Notes: generated by a model from the sequence alone, not told the origin. Shown: positions 27,301 to 38,530, counted from the first letter of the stretch. The stretch: DNA of 64,000 bases from Antennarius striatus (GCF_040054535.1 NC_090779.1:20198501-20262500); one strand, 5' to 3'. Program-made: numbers and translations.

Positions 27301-28254
27301 ACCATCAAAACAACCCTCATTTTAATTTGGCCAATATTTTGTCACATGACCAGCCACCAGCAGGACTGTCTGCCTAAAAGATGCACATAGGAACTGCTAA
27401 ACTTACTAAATCCAAGCATTTTTATCTGTGCCTGCAGATTCAGAGAAACAAAGGCTTTTCCTTTCACTTATTATTTAATAACATAGTCAAAGTGGTGTCA
27501 AAGTGCTTTATTACTAATTATAATGAACATGCTAATTAAAAAAACTAGTGCGAGCCTCATCCAGCAGTCAGTTATTCAAATAATAAAAGCTATTTCTCTG
27601 ATCTAGCTAATTCCAATTTACATGACGAAAATGGCATTTTAAACACAGAGTTATACCAAATAATTTGATGTGATTTTGATATGACACAAAACGTAAACGC
27701 TAAATCAGACTATTGACCTTTAACGGCTGCACTTACTGTATTTTTGGTGATATCGCTAATGTGAGGGGAGTGCTTCAGACTCCTTTAATCACTTAAACAC
27801 ACACGCTGCAGTTGGGAATCAATGTGAGGCTCTTCACTTTCCAACATAGCTGAATATGAAAGCTACCTCAGAGCCCACTGTAACCATTCGGCGGTGAGCT
27901 GGCTCACTGAGGTGAACTGAATGGTCTGCAGTGAGAGGCTGTGGGTTGGGTTTCTCTGAGGTTATGGTCATTCTCCCCTGGGAAAGTGGTTCTGCCGAGT
28001 TGTTTACTTTGGAGTAACCCTGCCCCTCCCCTTACACACTCTCTGCTCGGTAAGCCTTGATTACCTCCATTGGTGCACACCTGCCACTGCTGACCTCTTC
28101 ATTACATAAACTATTTAGAAATTACCGTTAAATCAATTTAAAATTGATCATAAAATAAGCTTTTACCCCCACACTTGTGTTAAGTATACTCTTTATCCTC
28201 TTTATTATGTGTTGAATTGGTGTGGGTGCCACCTTCTTGTCACAGCAGGTGTGT

Positions 28255-28320
28255 TTGAAAGGTTTGGGGTCGGGAGGGGAGGGAGAGAGGTGAGGGTGTG
28301 GAGGTTAGGGAGGGTGTTAG
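28255..28320 (+). promoter_or_regulatory. G-rich block upstream of pthlh
   Basis: GGGGTCGGGAGGGGAGGGAG is followed by further GAGGTGAGGG and AGGGAGGG runs. It could form a quadruplex or bind SP1/KLF-type factors. It lies about 0.5 kb upstream of the proposed 5' exon donor of pthlh, which suggests a promoter element; this is inference from position and composition. Confidence 0.35.
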
Positions 28321-28349
28321 GACTGGACTTCATGGGTAGAGGCTGAAGG

Positions 28350-28826
28350 TAGTGAATGCATCCTATCCCAAAGAGCACTTTCTCTCTGTGCCACTCTCAG
28401 ACAGACTCGCACAGCCTCGCTCACAGCGCTGGACTGAAAACCCTCTCAGTTCTCATCTCCAGCACCAGAGAAGATGCTGCATCATTGCTCTTCATGATAT
28501 TCCTGCAAAACTAAGTGGTGGGGCAATTCCATAGCTGATGGAGCCACTCCATATTTATCTCTTTTAATTGGGAAGCTTCACAGAAGCAAATAGCTGAGCT
28601 CACACCATTGGGAGGAAAGTATATGGAAGATTGACAGGGGATTTCCCCAGGCTGTCTTCACACCAATGGACCTGGACACAGATTCTAAACTGGCCAAACT
28701 CTATTTGGCTGAATATTTTTTCTTATTATTTTAAAACATTTATTTCTGCATTCTTGCACAAGATAATCTTTTAAGAGCTTGGAAGAATTCCTTTTTGTGG
28801 ATTTTATTGGTGAACAGTCACATCAT
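28350..28826 (+). other. pthlh: probable pthlh 5' untranslated exon
   Basis: A consensus donor (CATCAT|GTAAGT) follows position 28826, and an acceptor (GTGTTCTTCAG|ATC) precedes the pthlh start codon at 29075/29076. The interval between them has no coding continuity, so the simplest model is a noncoding first exon ending at 28826. Its 5' end is not determined; 28350 is only an outer estimate based on the change in composition. Confidence 0.4.
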
Positions 28827-29090
28827 GTAAGTCTAAGTTTCTATTTCTTTCTTTTCAAAGAAAAAAAAAATTTAACGGCATGTATAAAGCAGCCTGGAAG
28901 ATGTCACATATGAAGGAATAGTATTATGTTCAGTTGTGTACAGTGCTACTGACATAAACTATTGAAATATAAACAGTTTAGCATTAATAAAAATATTATT
29001 AACTTATTAAAATATTCTTCATAAAAAGTTGTGCTTAACTAAAGTTACTGATTTAGTTTTTCTTGTGTTCTTCAGATCTTAGGCTCAAGG

Positions 29091-30082
29091 ATGTGCTCGA
29101 TAGTCATGTTTCAGCAGTGGAGTCTTGCTGTGTTCTTATTGTGCTCGCCAGTGGCTCTTTATGGGAAACCAGTCGATTCACTCACTGGCAGATCGTAAGT
29201 TATAATTTATACATATTTTAAAAAGCTCTTTCAATGTTATTCAATTTGGAAGTTTAAAAGTAAACAAGGACTTGATAACTGATTATGAAGATGGAAATTT
29301 TGGAAAGATTGCTGTGGCTTGGATTGAAAAAAGACAGAGATTACCTGTAAAAATTAAATTCAGGTACAGAAAGTTTACAGTTTCAACTCAGGCGATTTGG
29401 GTTCAGAAACCTATTTATACTGCCACCTACTGGTGTAAAGTGTCCAGATGCATGCAATTTAAACTTCAGCTGAGATTCCTCAGAACAGTTCACACATGAA
29501 TGTAACACTGACGTAACATAAAATAAAATAAAATATAAGTTAAAAAAAAAGAAGAGATATTTTCCAGTCAATTCAGGTACAATGAATTCTAATTTTATCA
29601 CTGGTAAATAAGAGATTTGACACATTTCTGAGACTTCTATTGTTTTAGGGTGCCTTGGTGTTGACCTAACTCTTCTCTTCCATGCTTTAAGGAGGAGGTC
29701 GGTGAGCCACGCCCAGTTGATGCATGACAAGGGCCGCTCCTTGCAGGAGTTCAAGCGTCGCATGTGGCTGCATGAGCTGCTGGAGGAGGTGCACACAGCC
29801 GATGAGCGGGCTCCACCTTTGCAGAGCAGAACACAGACCCAAACCTTCAGTGGGAATGCTCTGCACGAGAAGCCTCCTGGAGCCACCAAGAACCTTCCCG
29901 AGAGGTTCAGCCTGGATGGAGAGGGCCCCGTCCTCCCCCAGGAGACCAACAAGGCAATGGCTTATAAGGACCAGCCTCTAAAAGTGGCCACTAAGAGGAA
30001 AAAAAAGGTGAGGTTGGGCCGACGTAGAGAGAATGACAAGAAGCGCAGGCGGGCGCGTTCTGTCTCAACACAGGAGCCATGA
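29091..30082 (+). CDS. pthlh: parathyroid hormone-related protein (PTHrP) precursor; two coding exons
   Basis: Secreted peptide hormone of the PTH family, which signals through class B PTH receptors in calcium balance and skeletal development. Coding exons are 29091-29194 and 29692-30082, joined in phase 2 (AGATC|GTAAGT; TTTAAG|G), giving 164 residues. Residues 1 to about 25 form a signal peptide with a hydrophobic core (WSLAVFLLCSPVAL). A basic site (RSRR, 34-37) precedes the mature peptide, which starts SVSHAQLMHDKGRSLQEF. The 1-34 region ends in LHELLEEVHTA, typical of PTHrP. The mid-region LPQETNKAMAYKDQPLK (about 116-132) matches the conserved PTHrP segment, which PTH lacks. A basic stretch of Lys and Arg (about 136-158) fits the PTHrP nuclear-localisation region. 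The short C-terminus is typical of fish. Positions 4 and 5 of the mature peptide (His, Ala) differ from mammalian PTHrP (Glu, His). Teleosts have two pthlh genes; which one this is was not decided. Confidence 0.95.
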
Positions 30083-30810
30083 AGGATACAGTACCCTCGC
30101 TGAGTGACTCCCGACAGCCTGCACACGGTACTGCACTAAGAAACTGACATCGGCTCAAACAGACTGGAATTCGAGACTCAACCCATCGCTGATTTGTCAC
30201 TTCACATTTACGGCCCCTGGGTTGTGCTTGTAGATAATATTTTGCTATGTGTCTTTTCAATGTCTTACTTCTCGAAGTATCATCAAGACATCTTCTCTTA
30301 TTCATATTTATTTGGAGAATCTGTAGGCCTCTGTAACCCATATTTACACCGGCTTCACAAACCTGGGAGGCCGAGTGATCTACTTCTGACTTCTGTTTGG
30401 CTCCATACGTGTCGACTATTGTGGACAGAGTTAAACACAAACTGTTCACTGAATATATCTGTTGGAACTGTTCTGCCGTAATTTATTGAAAGGTGTGTAT
30501 TTATTTTGTGAATGTATCACAGTGCTGCTGACTAAATTCCATTATGCACTTTAGTTACATCATGTACATGTTCTTTTGTGGTTTAGTTTCTTTTGGAAGT
30601 CTATGCTTTCTTTTCTCACCTTAGCTCATGGACTTATAACTTATTGGAAGCTTCATCAAACCCACTCTCACTTTTTTTACATTATAGATTATTTTTTATA
30701 GGACAAGCCCAACACAGCGGCTCTCAGACTCATTTAATGTTCTTCATTTGCACTGAGGGCATGCTGTACATGTTTCCAGTTAATCAAACATTAAAAGTGT
30801 AGTGATTAGA
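30083..30810 (+). other. pthlh: pthlh 3' untranslated region (probable)
   Basis: Noncoding sequence downstream of the stop codon, with several ATTTA words (for example near 30480-30500) of the kind found in unstable mRNAs. A candidate poly(A) signal ATTAAA is at 30790-30795. The true end is not proven and may lie further downstream. Confidence 0.45.
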
Positions 30811-32440
30811 GATATGTTACCTCGTTCCTGCTTCTCAAATATTTGCTGCTGCTAATTGTCTTTTGTGTCTTTAAAGTTTGTTTTGTCAAAATGAAACCAG
30901 ACATTTTTGAACACATTTCTTTTCATTTTATAAAATCTCGATGGGCACCATTTCTATTTTTGGCTTTTTATAGCACAAACCATTCATCAAAAATTTCACA
31001 GAATCCAAAGTTTCACGTACAGATTGCATGCTTTACTTGGTTTTACAATCCAAGTATAAAGATACAACCTTTTCAATAATATTTCACAAAGGAAGAAAAA
31101 AAATCTTCATATTTGAGAATATGGAACCAACAATGTTTTTTTTTTTGGTTCACGCTTTTATCAGATTATCAAGCCTGCAATAATTTAATTCACATTTACT
31201 ACGACAAATGCGTCTTTCAGTACAGTGTGCAGGGAAAATGACGACAAATAGCAACTATCATAACAGAACTTTTCAAGCCTTTCACAGTGAGAGAAACAAC
31301 AGGCAAATAGTTCATATTTAAGAGCAGCATATTAGCAATTGTTGTTTTCACAATTCAGTGTTTACTCTTGGACATCTAAAGAAAATGTGAAAAACTGTTC
31401 AACGCCATGTCTCCAAGCCCAAACTCTAATGATTTTTTTTTTTTTGTCTAAAACTCAAAAACTATTGATCTCATATCCTTGAAATATTATCCACACATTC
31501 AGTCAGTTATTCAAATAGCTATGGATTATTTTTCTATCAATTCAGTGATTCATTAAGTTTAATCAGTCAGTCTCACTACAGAGAAGGAATTTTCTGCAGA
31601 AAGAAATGGAGGGTTAGGGTGAGGGTTAAAAGGGTTGCTGAAAGGGGTTAATCATGAAAAAAATAAATAAATAAATCTGTGTCTTTGTTGACTTTGGTAC
31701 AAATGGAAAACACCGAAGCTGTTATTGTCCCCCTTGAGAACATGGAGTATTTTTAACGGTTGCTGACTGCATGGCACACACATTGGTAATGGAAGGGTTA
31801 GCAAATGCATCAGCTATATCCTGTGTTGAGAGCACCGGTGGACACCGAAGGCCATTAACTGACACAGAGTCATAAAAGCTGTGGAAAGCCTGATAAAGCC
31901 ACCATCAGGAGCCCGCAGATCACACCAAACAAATCAATTAAACAATGGAGAGAGACGTTAATATCTCCAGAGAATGGGAGGAACGGAAGACGTAATCAAT
32001 GGACCGGTCTTCTGTGGATGGTTATTTTAAATTCCCAAAACTGTCTCCACAGAAAGAAATGACCTCAAATGGGTTGGAAAAAGTCACTTTCTACAGCAAC
32101 GCAATTAGACACACAGGTGAACAAGTTAAAAAAGGTGAAAAGTCAAATTCAGCAGTTACCAAAATAATTAGATTAAAAAAATCCAAATCAAAGTTGAATT
32201 GAAAATATACATCCATCCTGTAACAATAACAAAATAGGAATGCACAGGATGTCTCTGCTCTGCCAGCAGCTGGCTTGAGGCCATTTCTCTTTAAACCCAG
32301 TCAGGCAGAATCAATTTGGCCCAAGAGATGTTTGCCTTTCTTCCCTCAACGTCCAGCAATCGCGTGTCGTAATGAGTCCTGAGAGGCTGTCATCTCTCCC
32401 GTCTTCAGTCCGGTTTCATAGGACGGTTAACGGCAAACAA
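30811..32440. other. intergenic region between pthlh and the GPCR gene
   Basis: AT-rich sequence with poly-A and poly-T runs and no supported gene. Short open frames here lack domains and good splice sites. Confidence 0.5.
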
Positions 32441-32518
32441 GCGTCTCTAATGTACAGTATGAGGATAGCTCACCGAGAAACAAGAGTCTGAAGAAACAGC
32501 TTTGAGGAAAGAAGGACG
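32441..32518 (+). other. possible noncoding first exon of the GPCR gene
   Basis: A consensus donor (GGACG|GTAAGTAC) follows 32518, and a poly-T tract with an acceptor (TTTGAAAG|G) ends at 32908, 22 bp before the GPCR start codon. The reading frame across this junction contains stops, so the exon would be untranslated. The 5' limit given is arbitrary. Evidence is splice-site quality only. Confidence 0.35.
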
Positions 32519-32930
32519 GTAAGTACAAGAAAAATATAGGGCAGCTTTGAAATGCACTTTCTGTAAAAGCAAACTCCTGTTCAAATAGTTGAAGTCAAAA
32601 GATGCAGCAGGTAAGTCAGATATTAATTGTGAGGCATTTTGTGTCTCAGCAGATGATGATATGTAAAACCTTACACTTAAACACCTTTCTTGCCTGTTAT
32701 TTTAGTCATAATACATCATGTTTTCCATATCTACTAGATTGAAAACCATCTTTTTAAACATTTTTTAAAATAAAAAAAAACCTGTTCTGTTGCTTTTTCT
32801 GCAAAATGTAAATACTCAACAAATGACCTTCATATTTTTCAGTACCCTCACGAGACTAATGTGACACAGTCAAGCTAAATGTAGTGCCTTTTTTTTTTTA
32901 TTTGAAAGGTGATGTCACGTTGGTGATAAG

Positions 32931-33854
32931 ATGGCCCCTCCCAACACGTACGGGCTGATCTTCGCCTGCACGTGTGGAGTGATCCTGGGCATCGGGCTCT
33001 GTGCCAACCTGCTGGTCTTCTCTCTATACGCCAAATACAACACGTTCCGTAAGAACCGCCTCGACATCCTCCTCTTCAGCATGACTCTGGCGGACTTCCT
33101 CACCCTCCTGCTCATCCCTTTCACCTTACACTCTGCAGTAAGCTATTCTTGGCCTCTGGGTAACACCTCCTGCAAAGTCTATCAATTCCTACTGGCCTTC
33201 AGCCTGGCAGCCAGCACCTACTCGCTATGTGCCGTGTCCGTGACCCGTGCCATGATCATCACCAACCCGTACCAGCCGCCCACCACGGATGTCGTCATCT
33301 TCATGTTTGTCCTAGTGTGGGCCCTCAGCTTCTTCATCAGCTTGCCACTGCGCATGTTTGCTACCAAAAAGAGCCTTGGCCCAAACCTGACAAATTTCAC
33401 CTTCTGCCTTCCAACCATTCATGAGCACCACTACCAGGTGGTCCTAAGCCAGTTTGTACTTTATTACTTTGTTCCAATGCTAGTCATTGCCTTCAACTAC
33501 ATCCGACTGGGTCTCTTTCTCCACAAGAGCCCTGTAATGTCGGTGTCCAGCGCCAGGAACACCCGCAGAGCCTCTGTCATGGTGTTCCTGGCTGCAGCTA
33601 CCTTCTCAGTGTGCTGGCTGCCCGGTTACGTTTTGGAGCTGTGTTTGTACCTGGACCTTTATCGCCATGGATATGCTTGGGAGATGTTTTACTTCATCTG
33701 TACTGTACTGCAGTACCTGCATCCCTGTATTAACCCTGTGCTATACGTGCTGCTGTCAAAGCGTTATCGCCACAGGAGGGCAGCCTGGCTCTTCAGATGT
33801 AACAGGAACAGAGTGCAGCCCCAGGTCATTAGTGTCACCACAGACAGCCTATAA
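32931..33854 (+). CDS. rhodopsin-class (class A) G protein-coupled receptor, subtype unassigned
   Basis: A 307-residue protein in one coding exon with seven hydrophobic segments and most class A landmarks. These are N26 in TM1 (GLCANLLVF), D55 in TM2 (TLADF), C81 and C159 for the TM3-ECL2 disulphide, W130 in TM4, P182 in TM5 (YYFVPML), CWLP (228-231) in TM6 and NPVLY (268-272) in TM7. C290 in the tail may be palmitoylated. N-glycosylation sequons lie in the extracellular loops (NTS at 78, NLT at 152). The TM3 end reads SVTRAM, so the usual D/E-R-Y/F triad is T-R-A, which is unusual. Only about seven residues precede TM1. An in-frame stop (TGA at 32910-32912) excludes extension within this exon, so either the short N-terminus is real or a coding exon joins at GATAAG|ATG. 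The overall look is of a peptide receptor (somewhat galanin-receptor or GPR151-like), but I cannot name the ligand or orthologue. Confidence 0.85.
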   Translation: MAPPNTYGLIFACTCGVILGIGLCANLLVFSLYAKYNTFRKNRLDILLFSMTLADFLTLLLIPFTLHSAVSYSWPLGNTSCKVYQFLLAFSLAASTYSLCAVSVTRAMIITNPYQPPTTDVVIFMFVLVWALSFFISLPLRMFATKKSLGPNLTNFTFCLPTIHEHHYQVVLSQFVLYYFVPMLVIAFNYIRLGLFLHKSPVMSVSSARNTRRASVMVFLAAATFSVCWLPGYVLELCLYLDLYRHGYAWEMFYFICTVLQYLHPCINPVLYVLLSKRYRHRRAAWLFRCNRNRVQPQVISVTTDSL

Positions 33855-34170
33855 ACACAGATTTGTTTGAACACTGGCCATTGGATTGGATGTTTAAGTG
33901 ATTGCTTTCCATATTTGAGGTGTGCAGACAAGCAGACAATGAAAAAAAAGTAGTTACTTTTTTGAACCAATCAGTACAAAAGCAAAGCGAGGAAAAAATA
34001 TTCAAATATCTATCAAAAAATATATTTCCTGCTCTGTTGTTAGAACTCTGAGAGAACTGCAGCATAATGATGTGATTTTTGTTTATTATTGTTATGATTA
34101 TTATTTTGTTTTAATAGATATAATCTTAATATACATTAATTTAAAAGTATTGTAATGCAATAAATCATGC
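33855..34170 (+). other. GPCR gene 3' untranslated region (probable)
   Basis: AT-rich sequence after the GPCR stop codon. AATAAA at 34159-34164 is a good poly(A) signal candidate. No other gene is seen. Confidence 0.45.
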
Positions 34171-34448
34171 TATAATAATTTAGAGTAACAATGACGTTTT
34201 TTTTCAATCTAAAGAAGAATTCAGTACTGTACTCTGTGTTACTGTGATCCTTCACATGATACAATTATAAACAGTAACACAACCTACGGTGATGTCAGCT
34301 CGATGGTGGAACATTATGAGGTCATTATAGATGACTATTATTAGCTATTAGTTCAGTTTCCTTGGCCATTAAATATGACCTATGTGATGCACATGTATCA
34401 TATTCACTATATTGAGTGAACTTCAATCTGACCGCTTCATGCAGTTTA

Positions 34449-34451
<3 letters not shown>

Positions 34452-34516
<65 letters not shown>

Positions 34517-34532
34517 ACACACACACACACAC

Positions 34533-34582
<50 letters not shown>

Positions 34583-34596
34583 TGTATATATATATA
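34452..34596. repeat. compound (TA)n-(AC)n-(TA)n microsatellite
   Basis: About 30 TA units (34452-34512), then AC repeats (about 34517-34534), CATA steps, and a second TA run to 34596. The two TA runs can pair with themselves and with each other. Confidence 0.95.
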
Positions 34597-34606
34597 AGTT
34601 GAAAAT

Positions 34607-34689
34607 AAAATGTTTTTCAACTGCTCCCCATGGCTAGCACTGCTCTGCATCCAATCGACAAACATCCCTGCATAATAATAATAATAATA

Positions 34690-34758
<69 letters not shown>

Positions 34759-34804
34759 GCAGTGATGTTGGTCGATTGGATGCAGAGCAGTTGAAAAACA
34801 TTTG
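34607..34804. repeat. inverted repeat flanking an (ATA)n/(TA)n core
   Basis: The left arm 34607-34674 and right arm 34757-34804 are reverse complements over most of their length. CAACTGCTC and TGCATCCAATCGAC on the left match GTCGATTGGATGCA and GAGCAGTTG on the right. The left arm carries an extra segment of about 19 bp (about 34627-34645) bounded by repeated TGCTC. The loop (34675-34756) is pure ATA/TA repeat. This could be a MITE-like fold-back element or an inverted duplication at a fragile AT tract. Confidence 0.75.
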
Positions 34805-34810
34805 ATTTCT

Positions 34811-36329
34811 TAGTGAGAGGATTAGTCTGCTGCGTGAGTTTGTGTTAAAAAGGCAGTGAATCAAAGAAAACAATACAGTTGTTTACACAGGTACATGAAG
34901 ATGTGGAAGTCATTGGGCCTCTATCTAATGTGAACCTGCTTGTCTTAGGTTGACCCATCACTAAATGAAGACAGAACAGTAGGTGTTATCTGCTGGTTTT
35001 CATAGCCTCTTCCTTCATGAGGGAAGCAGATAGAAGGCTGTCCTCTTCTGGAGATGTTGCATTTATGACCTGGATGGGCACTCAGCCCTTCTCTCATTTC
35101 TTGTGGTCAAAACTGTCAAAATGTGCGACAAAATACAGTAAATGATTTACTAATTAATACTGTTTATATTTACTCTAATTATTTAAAGCTATTTCCTCAC
35201 CATCTCTATTCATATATGACTTCATGTTTCTGTTGATGTTGTTTTCTGTTGATGTTGTTTATGTTGCTGGTGTACCCACACAACACAGCTTTATAGCAAT
35301 GAGATGAAGTGAATGAGTTTGAGAACTGTTCTTTGTTTCAGTTTTAATAGAGATATCAGTGTAGTTATAGATTTGGTTCAATCAGAGCAGCAGGATCTCA
35401 AATCATCCACCTTCACTCTTTACATTAAAGTATTTCTTACAGATTCTGAACTTTCTTTTGAAATAAAAAAGTGAAATTCCAGATTAATGTTATCAGTTAT
35501 GTGGTGTTCATGGCCATGATAAGCAGTTATTGTTATTTTCCATTATTATCCATCCCATATCCACAGTGAAGCCTCATTGTGCCAGGGTTTGGCCCTTCAG
35601 ATAAAATCACACACCTCTGTCACTACTTTTGTTTTTCCACGCACCGATTAGATAGAGGTTTGAAAGGCGAGCGGAGTGAGCAGAAGGTTGTACAGTCAGT
35701 GTTGTAGCTAAACAGAAACAGAGGGATTGGGAAAGGGAACAACAAGGCTGGATGTGTTCTGGCGGCTGCTGCAGTAATAGGAGACCACCTGCCCCTCCTT
35801 CTGTCAGCTCACCCCCTGACTTTTGGCCTTCTCTTTAGCATACAGCCACAGCAGCTGGCCTGACTCATACAGGCCGTCTTCTGTAGCCCATCACCATGTC
35901 GGATATGGTGAAGCAATAAAGAACACATGCTCTGGAGCTTCAAGTATAAATACTGAGCTCATTTTGGAGCAGAGAGGATCTTCTGCAATCTTGGATCAGA
36001 GCAAGATTGTCCATAAACAATAAAAGCAAATCTTAGTCTCACAAGTGAAACTGAGTCTCATTTATAAATGCATCACAATTTCCTGTGTGTGTCCAAGATG
36101 ATGCTGCCATATTGGTGGATCAAAATAATTCACAAGGAACTTATCTGCCACCTGCAACAGCTGCAGATTAATAATCTTGCAGGTACAACATAAAATGTGG
36201 ATTAATGCAAGATTCAAGCAGTCAAAATAATAAATGATGCAAAATATCAGAGCTGACATGTTTTCAGTAGAAATTGAGAGAATGCCGTAAAATTGATGGA
36301 GAGCAATATTTGAAATCAATAACTCAAAT
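34811..36329. other. intergenic region, no supported gene
   Basis: No domain-bearing reading frame, RNA gene or clear mobile element was found. A short tandem TGTTGATGTTGTTT duplication occurs near 35230-35260. Confidence 0.5.
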
Positions 36330-36535
36330 GAGTTTGTGGTCTGGGCCCCACAATGCGCTGGTGAGGCCGACCTCTCACCCCTAGCCAGCTGGGATGATGT
36401 CTAGCGTAACCCGTGACCCGCAAAGGGCATGAGTGACTGAAGACAAGACGACTGTGATCGTCAACGAGATGGATGGATGGATGGATGGATGGATGGATGG
36501 ATGGATGGATGGATGGATGGATGGATGATGTCTGT
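36330..36535 (-). repeat. dispersed teleost repeat, copy 4, ending in (GATG)n
   Basis: Read on the minus strand: (CATC)n, then a GGGTCACGGGTTACGCTAG block, CATCCCAGCTGGCTAGGGG and TGAGAGGTCGGCCTCACCAG. These are the 5' landmarks of the repeat at 13985-14355, in opposite orientation. The GATGGATG array (36468-36529) is the expanded form of the CATCCATC word that begins the other copies. Confidence 0.75.
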
Positions 36536-37754
36536 GGTCTGGTTGTAGAGTTATAGACAACCTTCTCTGTCAAATCTTATCTATTGCCTGACTTTCAGTT
36601 TTGCATTACTCCTGTTCCTTTTCATATGAGGGAATGTTGGAGCTGCAACATCGCAATTTTCCATTATGTCCGTGTTCTTCAAGCATGTCTTCCTCATGTT
36701 TGCATTAAACTGTCAAATACAAAATATTCTTTTCTTTAGGTCAGCACATCCTCACTTCCTCCAGTCAGCATATTCCTCTGAAGACGTTTATTAAATTGAT
36801 ACTACGCTAGTGGTCGTCAGCAATACCTTTGAGTCAGGAAAAGCCTGCACAGAATTCAACAATTTCCATAATGGTTTCCAGAATGTCTCCGCTGTAGCTC
36901 ATGCCAGACTGTGATCGAATTACAATGTCACTTAAACTCCCTGCCCTGGTCATTATACATTAAGTACATGAAGCAGCTTTCACACAGCCAATCAGTAAGA
37001 ACATACGATCCGGTCTGTTTTACGAACAGGTTACACATTACACTTGCTAATTAAGGATATATTTCTGAGTCACTGCAATAACGCTGATGCAGTAAAATAG
37101 AACAGGCTTTTATATTTGTGTTCTTTTTTTGATGGTATTAGTAAAAAATTATGAAAATTCAGTTGAATCCAATTAATCAAGTTAATTAAACAAATTAAAT
37201 GGAGCTCCATTTAGAAACCAGTCTGTCCAAAATAAAGGATGCTACAATGGAAAGCAGCATATGTTACGTTAAGATTCTTGGCTGCAGTGATGGTAAAAAT
37301 CATCTTGCAATGAGTTCACACTAATCTGCATTGCCCGTTATGCTATTTTATGGTGCATAATTTTGTTTAGTAATGGAATAGAATATAGTTTTAATTTGTG
37401 TGTTAGACTAAAAAAAGATTGATTCCATGATGCACAACATCTGAAGGACATCTTGTTTAACAGATTGACTGAATATGGTTTTTACAATCAGCAGCATAAA
37501 GCAGTTCTCAGTAAATGTAAAAGCCAAAAAACAGAAAACTGTTGTACTGAGATGATTAAACCGGTGCTGAGGAATTCTATTTGTGATTGAATAGCTTTGT
37601 TTTCAACTATTATTCTAAAATGGGTCATTCTGCATTATGTGTTTTATTAGTTTTGATATTTTAAGTATATTTCAAAAAAAAAATAAAATAAAATTGTACT
37701 TTAATGTAAGGATGAATCTGAATGCAGGATTAGGACTATTTTTACACCGTGGCA
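36536..37754. other. intergenic region, no supported gene
   Basis: AT-rich noncoding sequence. A-rich runs such as 37673-37695 are the only notable features. Confidence 0.5.
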
Positions 37755-37803
37755 TCACTACTTTTACTTAAGTGGACTGATTTGAATGTTTCTTCCACCA
37801 CAG
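37755..37803. mobile_element. terminal fragment of a fish DNA transposon-like repeat
   Basis: CTACTTTTACTTAAGTGGAC followed by TGATTTGAATGTTTCTTCCA and CCAC closely resembles the terminal motif (ACTTTTACTTAAGTA, then CTTCTTCCACCAC) of abundant nonautonomous elements in fish. No matching second terminus was found within about 1 kb, so only a fragment is claimed. Confidence 0.45.
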
Positions 37804-38142
37804 TCAGTCTGTTTGTTCAGGATGGCAAAGCCATCACAAATCTTGTCACTGATATCATCCAAAATTTTTATGTCTGCTTTGTCCCCACAGGCCCAGTTTG
37901 GAAATAACTCATCTCCCCACCTGTATATTTGAATAAGCTCACTTGAAAACCTCAAGATGTCCCGCTTTAACTCCACCCACTACCTGTCAATCAAGCGCCC
38001 GACCAATCACAATGCATCTGCTAGAAGGAATCACATGAACAAGAGCTCCTGAGAGCATCGTGGAACTAAATAAACAGTTGTCACCACAAAAAATACTCTA
38101 TTTTCTGTTTAATGTCCATTGACATATAATGCAAACACACTT

Positions 38143-38177
38143 TACACAAGAAAACAAACGTACACAAGAAAACAAAC
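38143..38177. repeat. short tandem duplication
   Basis: TACACAAGAAAACAAAC occurs twice in succession, separated by one base. It sits at the edge of the CpG-dense patch. Confidence 0.85.
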
Positions 38178-38189
38178 CTTTTTTGTGTA

Positions 38190-38530
38190 GTTTTGGCTGG
38201 CGTCTACCCAGAAGTTCGGGCTGCTAGCCGAGTTAGCTCTGGTCTTCACATTTGTCCATGTCTCTCATTTATGGAGCCGTTTTGGCTTCGTCAAACTTAG
38301 CGTTTTATATTCTTTGATTATGACGGACCTCACGTTGTCGTGTGGGGAACCCCGATGCTTTATTCACCAAGACTCACAAAGCTGGAGTCTACCCGGATGG
38401 CCGCACCGTAACGCTGAAGCGGCCTTCACCTTCGCGTCCGTCCGTCCCACACACACGGAGCCGTTACGGCTTGTCGGACACAGCGGTTTGCTTTCTTGTG
38501 ACGGCGAAAAAAAACAAACAGACGAAGTCT
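38190..38530. other. CpG-dense patch of unknown role
   Basis: I count roughly 28 CpG dinucleotides in about 340 bp, far above the surrounding AT-rich DNA. An open frame at 38342-38611 on plus has no recognised domain and runs into an AT microsatellite. Related near-palindromic words (GAGCCGTTTTGGCTTCGTC and GAGCCGTTACGGCTTGTC) occur at about 38274 and 38459. It could be an unmethylated promoter-like island or a young transposon fragment. Confidence 0.45.

Noticed and set aside
29383-30449. Minus-strand frames of 189 and 152 codons across pthlh
   Set aside because: They are antisense to the pthlh coding exon and 3' UTR, and no protein family is recognised.
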